Shown piece by piece: positions 5,146 through 7,160 of a stretch of DNA of 7,160 bases (positions are counted from its first letter, which is position 1; each line of letters starts with the position of its first letter). The position numbers and the translations under genes were made by a program. The notes under the pieces were generated by a model. The model was given only the letters and a program-made list of their open reading frames with translations, was not told the DNA's origin and did not search any database. The stretch is from an uncultured Clostridia bacterium (GTDB lineage Bacteria; Bacillota_I; Bacilli_A; RF39; UBA660). The stretch spans positions 1 to 7,160 of the forward strand of contig CANORX010000048.1 of NCBI GenBank assembly GCA_947569225.1, written 5' to 3'.

Positions 5146-6345
5146 ATGAATTTAGATAAAGATTTCTTAATGAAGCAAAAAGATATAGTATATTTTGATA
5201 ATGCCGCTACAACATTTAAACCTATATGTGTAATAAATAAAGAAATAGAATACTTAACAGATTATACAGCTAATTCTCATCGTGGAGATTATAATATTAG
5301 CTTTAAAGTTGATGATGAAATAGACAAAACAAGAGATTTAGTAAGTAAATTTATAAATGCTAATAACAAAAATGAAATAGTATTTACAAATAACACCACA
5401 GATTCCTTAAATATGATAGTAAATGGCTATTTTAAAAACAAATTAACAAGTGAAGACGAAATAATACTTACCAAAAGTGAACATGCATCTAATATATTAC
5501 CATGGCTAATATTAAGTTTAGAAAAAGGAATAAAAATAAAATATGCACAATTAGATGAAGAAAATAAACTTAGTTTAGAAAGCATAAAAAAAAGTATTAC
5601 AAAAAAAACTAAAGTAATAAGTTTAGCACAAATAACAAATGTAGTAGGAGATGAAAGAAACATTAAAGAAATAATTAAACTCGCACATAAATATGGAATT
5701 TATGTTGTAGTAGACGGCGCACAAAGTGTTCCTCATATGAAAATAGATGTCCAAGATTTAGATGTAGACTTTTTAGCATTTTCAGCACACAAAATGTGCG
5801 GGCCTACAGGTGTAGGAGTTTTATATGCTAAAGAAAAACTTTTAAAATTAATGATGCCTACTAAATTTGGTGGGGGAATGAATGAAAGCTATACAGAAGA
5901 TAATTTAGAATTAGTTAGTGTTCCATATAGATTTGAAGCAGGTACTCCAAATATCAGTGGTATTATTGCTTTTAGTGAAAGTATTAATTATTTAAATTCT
6001 ATTGGAATGGATAATATTTTGAGAACTGAAAAATATTTAAGAAAATATCTAATAAAAGAATTAGAAAAAATACCTTATATTAAAATTTATAATAAAAATA
6101 GTGAAGCAAGCATAGTTCTTATAAATATTGATGGTGTTACCTCAGGAGATTTAGGACTTTATTTAAATACTAAAAACATTTGTGTTAGAAGTGGTAAACA
6201 CTGTGTAAAATTGCTTAAAGAAGAATCGTCATTTACAGATACTGTAAGAATTAGTTTATATTTCTATAATACTTATGAAGAAATAGACATATTAATTGAT
6301 GCATTAAAAAATTATGACGAAATAATGAAATTTGTTAAAAATTAA
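5146..6345 (+). CDS. Cysteine desulfurase, SufS/CsdB type
   Basis: A 399-residue PLP enzyme of aminotransferase class V that takes sulfur from L-cysteine as an enzyme-bound persulfide for Fe-S clusters or other thio-cofactors. The N terminus YFDNAATTFKP, FTNNTTDSLN and SEHASNILPW are SufS-like. PLP residues are H113 (ring stacking), D190 and Q193 (VVDGAQS), and K216 (SAHKMCGPTGVGVLY, Schiff base). The catalytic cysteine is C353 in VRSGKHC. All but C353 (shift 11) sit exactly 10 residues before the E. coli SufS positions H123, D200, Q203, K226 and C364. RFEAGTPNI and VRISLYFYNTYEEID are also typical. ATG 5146 follows TAGGTGAT, which matches the 3' part of the Shine-Dalgarno consensus; an in-frame GTG at 5137 lies within that site and is less likely. 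No sufU, sufE or sufBCD gene is adjacent, so the acceptor is unknown and no symbol is given. Confidence 0.9.
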   Translation: MNLDKDFLMKQKDIVYFDNAATTFKPICVINKEIEYLTDYTANSHRGDYNISFKVDDEIDKTRDLVSKFINANNKNEIVFTNNTTDSLNMIVNGYFKNKLTSEDEIILTKSEHASNILPWLILSLEKGIKIKYAQLDEENKLSLESIKKSITKKTKVISLAQITNVVGDERNIKEIIKLAHKYGIYVVVDGAQSVPHMKIDVQDLDVDFLAFSAHKMCGPTGVGVLYAKEKLLKLMMPTKFGGGMNESYTEDNLELVSVPYRFEAGTPNISGIIAFSESINYLNSIGMDNILRTEKYLRKYLIKELEKIPYIKIYNKNSEASIVLINIDGVTSGDLGLYLNTKNICVRSGKHCVKLLKEESSFTDTVRISLYFYNTYEEIDILIDALKNYDEIMKFVKN

Positions 6346-6367
6346 AGATATCTAATCTTTAATTTTT
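6337..6367 (+). terminator. Intrinsic terminator after the cysteine desulfurase gene
   Basis: A perfect 13-bp stem (6337-6349 with 6355-6367) closes a five-base loop, ATCTA. The 3' arm ends in TTTTT and then CTT. The stop codon (6343-6345) lies in the 5' arm. It has only one G-C pair, so strength is uncertain, but it separates the desulfurase gene from the collagen-like gene. Confidence 0.6.
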
Positions 6368-6401
6368 CTTATATCAAACATATTTTATGCTTTCTAATTA
6401 T

Positions 6402-6428
6402 ACAAATATTTTAGTATTTCATAAAATA
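6402..6428 (+). promoter_or_regulatory. Candidate mother-cell (sigma-K/E type) promoter of the collagen-like gene
   Basis: AC (6402-6403), 16 bp, then CATAAAATA (6420-6428) fits the sigma-K pattern AC-N16/17-CATANNNTA. The implied start near 6434 leaves a leader of about 15 nt, as short as those predicted for recX and prsA. A second CATANNNTA (CATATTTTA, 6379-6387) lies upstream without an AC at the right distance. No good sigma-A pair was found. In such AT-rich DNA, chance matches are likely. Confidence 0.3.
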
Positions 6429-6448
6429 AAATGAAAGGAGAAGGAAAA

Positions 6449-7160
6449 ATGAATAATTCATATCAAAGAGCACAATGTAGAATAGAAGAATTTCAAAGAA
6501 ATAATCCTGGTGGATGCGGATGCTGTTGTTTTGGAACACCAGGTCCTACAGGAGCTACAGGTGCTTCAGCCGTAACTGTTACAATAGGAAATACTGTTAC
6601 AGGCGCACCAGGAACTAATGCAGTTGTTACAAATACTGGAACACCAGAAAACGCAATTTTAAATTTTACAATTCCTAGAGGCGCAACAGGTAGTACAGGT
6701 GCACAAGGAATCCAAGGACCGCAAGGACCAACTGGATTACAAGGACCTCAAGGGATTCAAGGAATTCAAGGACCGACAGGAGCAACTGGAAATACAGGAG
6801 CAACAGGATTACAAGGAATTCAAGGGATTCAAGGCCCAACAGGTCCGACAGGAGCAACTGGAGCTACAGGAGCACAAGGAATCCAAGGGGTTCAAGGCCC
6901 AGCAGGAACTAACGGAGCAACAGGTCCTACAGGTGAACAAGGGATTCAAGGTTTACAAGGCCCACAAGGTCCAGCTGGCGCAACAGGACCTCAAGGGATT
7001 CAAGGAATCCAAGGACCGACGGGAGCAACAGGAAATACAGGAGCCACAGGACCACAAGGAATCCAAGGTGTTCAAGGCCCAGCAGGAACTAACGGAGCAA
7101 CAGGGCCAACAGGACCAACAGGAGCACAAGGACTACAAGGAGTAGCAGGACCAACAGGAC
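6449..7160 (+). CDS. Collagen-like Gly-X-Y repeat protein, 5' part (BclA-like surface protein)
   Basis: An open frame that runs off the right edge with 237 residues visible and no stop. Head (1-28): hydrophilic [13 protein letters not shown], then a cysteine cluster C23, C25, C26, C27 (plus C10). A short [10 protein letters not shown] stretch follows (29-38), then a non-collagen module (about 39-77: [32 protein letters not shown]). From G78 to the edge there are 53 consecutive Gly-X-Y triplets without a break, mainly GPT, GAT, GIQ, GPQ and GPA; charged residues are nearly absent. No signal peptide is seen, which fits assembly on a spore from the mother cell as for BclA, whose Thr-rich triplets are glycosylated. 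AGGAG (6436-6440) lies 8 nt before the ATG. Its G+C is well above the rest of the window because of Gly/Pro/Ala codons, so transfer need not be invoked. A phage tail-fibre-like role is a less likely alternative. Confidence 0.85.
   Translation, partial: MNNSYQRAQCRIEEFQRNNPGGCGCCCFGTPGPTGATGASAVTVTIGNTVTGAPGTNAVVTNTGTPENAILNFTIPRGATGSTGAQGIQGPQGPTGLQGPQGIQGIQGPTGATGNTGATGLQGIQGIQGPTGPTGATGATGAQGIQGVQGPAGTNGATGPTGEQGIQGLQGPQGPAGATGPQGIQGIQGPTGATGNTGATGPQGIQGVQGPAGTNGATGPTGPTGAQGLQGVAGPTG
6746..7051 (+). repeat. Direct repeat in the collagen region, 243-bp offset
   Basis: The 63 bp at 6746-6808 recur at 6989-7051 with four third-codon-position differences, encoding the identical 21-residue block from PQGIQGIQG to TGATG. 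The offset of 81 codons keeps the Gly-X-Y register. The listed coordinates span both copies and the sequence between them. Confidence 0.85.
6861..7104 (+). repeat. Direct repeat in the collagen region, 180-bp offset
   Basis: The 64 bp at 6861-6924 recur at 7041-7104 with three mismatches (at 6865, 6872 and 6889 of the first copy), encoding [17 protein letters not shown] in both. The offset of 60 codons differs from the 243-bp offset of the other repeat pair, so the array is a mosaic of rearranged units rather than one simple tandem. Coordinates span both copies. Confidence 0.85.

Noticed and set aside
6675..6857. Leu-rich minus-strand open frame opposite the collagen region
   Set aside because: It is an antisense artefact of repetitive codons, without a ribosome site; its Leu periodicity mirrors the triplet repeat.
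6746..7104. Regularly spaced repeats as a possible CRISPR array
   Set aside because: Repeats are coding, in register with Gly-X-Y triplets, with unequal offsets (243 and 180 bp) and no unique spacers; no cas1/cas2 nearby.
6699..7145. Plus-strand open frame rich in Gln, Lys, Glu and His over the collagen region
   Set aside because: It is the shifted reading of the Gly-X-Y repeat DNA (GGA/CAA/ACA codons). The frame from 6449 has the ribosome site, the Cys head and perfect glycine periodicity.
6449..7160. Horizontal transfer of the collagen-like gene because of its higher G+C
   Set aside because: The composition follows from the Gly/Pro/Ala/Thr codons forced by the repeat; synonymous choices (GGA, CCA, ACA, CAA) still favour A as in the neighbours.

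Overview
The window is very AT-rich (only the last ~700 bases are clearly richer in G+C), with short intergenic gaps, strong AGGAGG-type ribosome binding sites, heavy use of ATA/AGA/AAA codons, and TGG (never an in-frame TGA) for tryptophan. The gene content fits a low-GC Bacillota: RNA polymerase omega of the short Bacillus type, RecX, a PrsA-type foldase lipoprotein, a HIT protein, a SufS-type cysteine desulfurase, YjcZ-like tiny sporulation membrane proteins and a BclA-like collagen-triplet protein. A spore-forming, AT-rich gut-type member of the Bacilli or a relative is the best guess. The exact lineage cannot be read from this window.

Layout. (1) 38-1870 (+): a DUF2779 protein joining a Cas4/AddB-like PD-(D/E)XK nuclease region with a Cys cluster to a C-terminal DEDD/RNase H-like exonuclease region. 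(2) 1957-2154 (+) rpoZ and 2242-3018 (+) recX, each with its own sigma-A-like promoter. (3) 3041-3988 (-): prsA, convergent with recX across a 22-bp gap that holds a terminator hairpin. (4) 4112-4361 (+): two tiny tandem genes for Cys/Gly-headed single-pass membrane proteins (YjcZ-like), divergent from prsA. The region between them carries a 39-bp imperfect palindrome. (5) 4429-5015 (-): a HIT-family gene and a DUF1653 gene overlapping by 13 nt, convergent with the tiny genes across a bidirectional terminator. (6) 5146-6345 (+): a stand-alone SufS/Csd-family cysteine desulfurase ending in a 13-bp hairpin. (7) 6449 to the right edge (+): the 5' part of a collagen-like gene with a Cys-rich head, a short non-collagen module and at least 53 unbroken Gly-X-Y triplets encoded by internally duplicated DNA.

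How the genes fit together. Most are ordinary housekeeping genes (transcription, recombination control, secreted-protein folding, nucleotide hydrolysis, sulfur mobilisation) in small independent transcription units. A possible theme is the spore surface: the two tiny YjcZ-like proteins and the collagen-like protein all begin with clustered cysteines and glycines, and the collagen-like gene has a candidate mother-cell (sigma-K/E type) promoter. No CRISPR array, IS element, prophage module, tRNA or rRNA was seen, and no gene-free stretch exceeds 300 bases.
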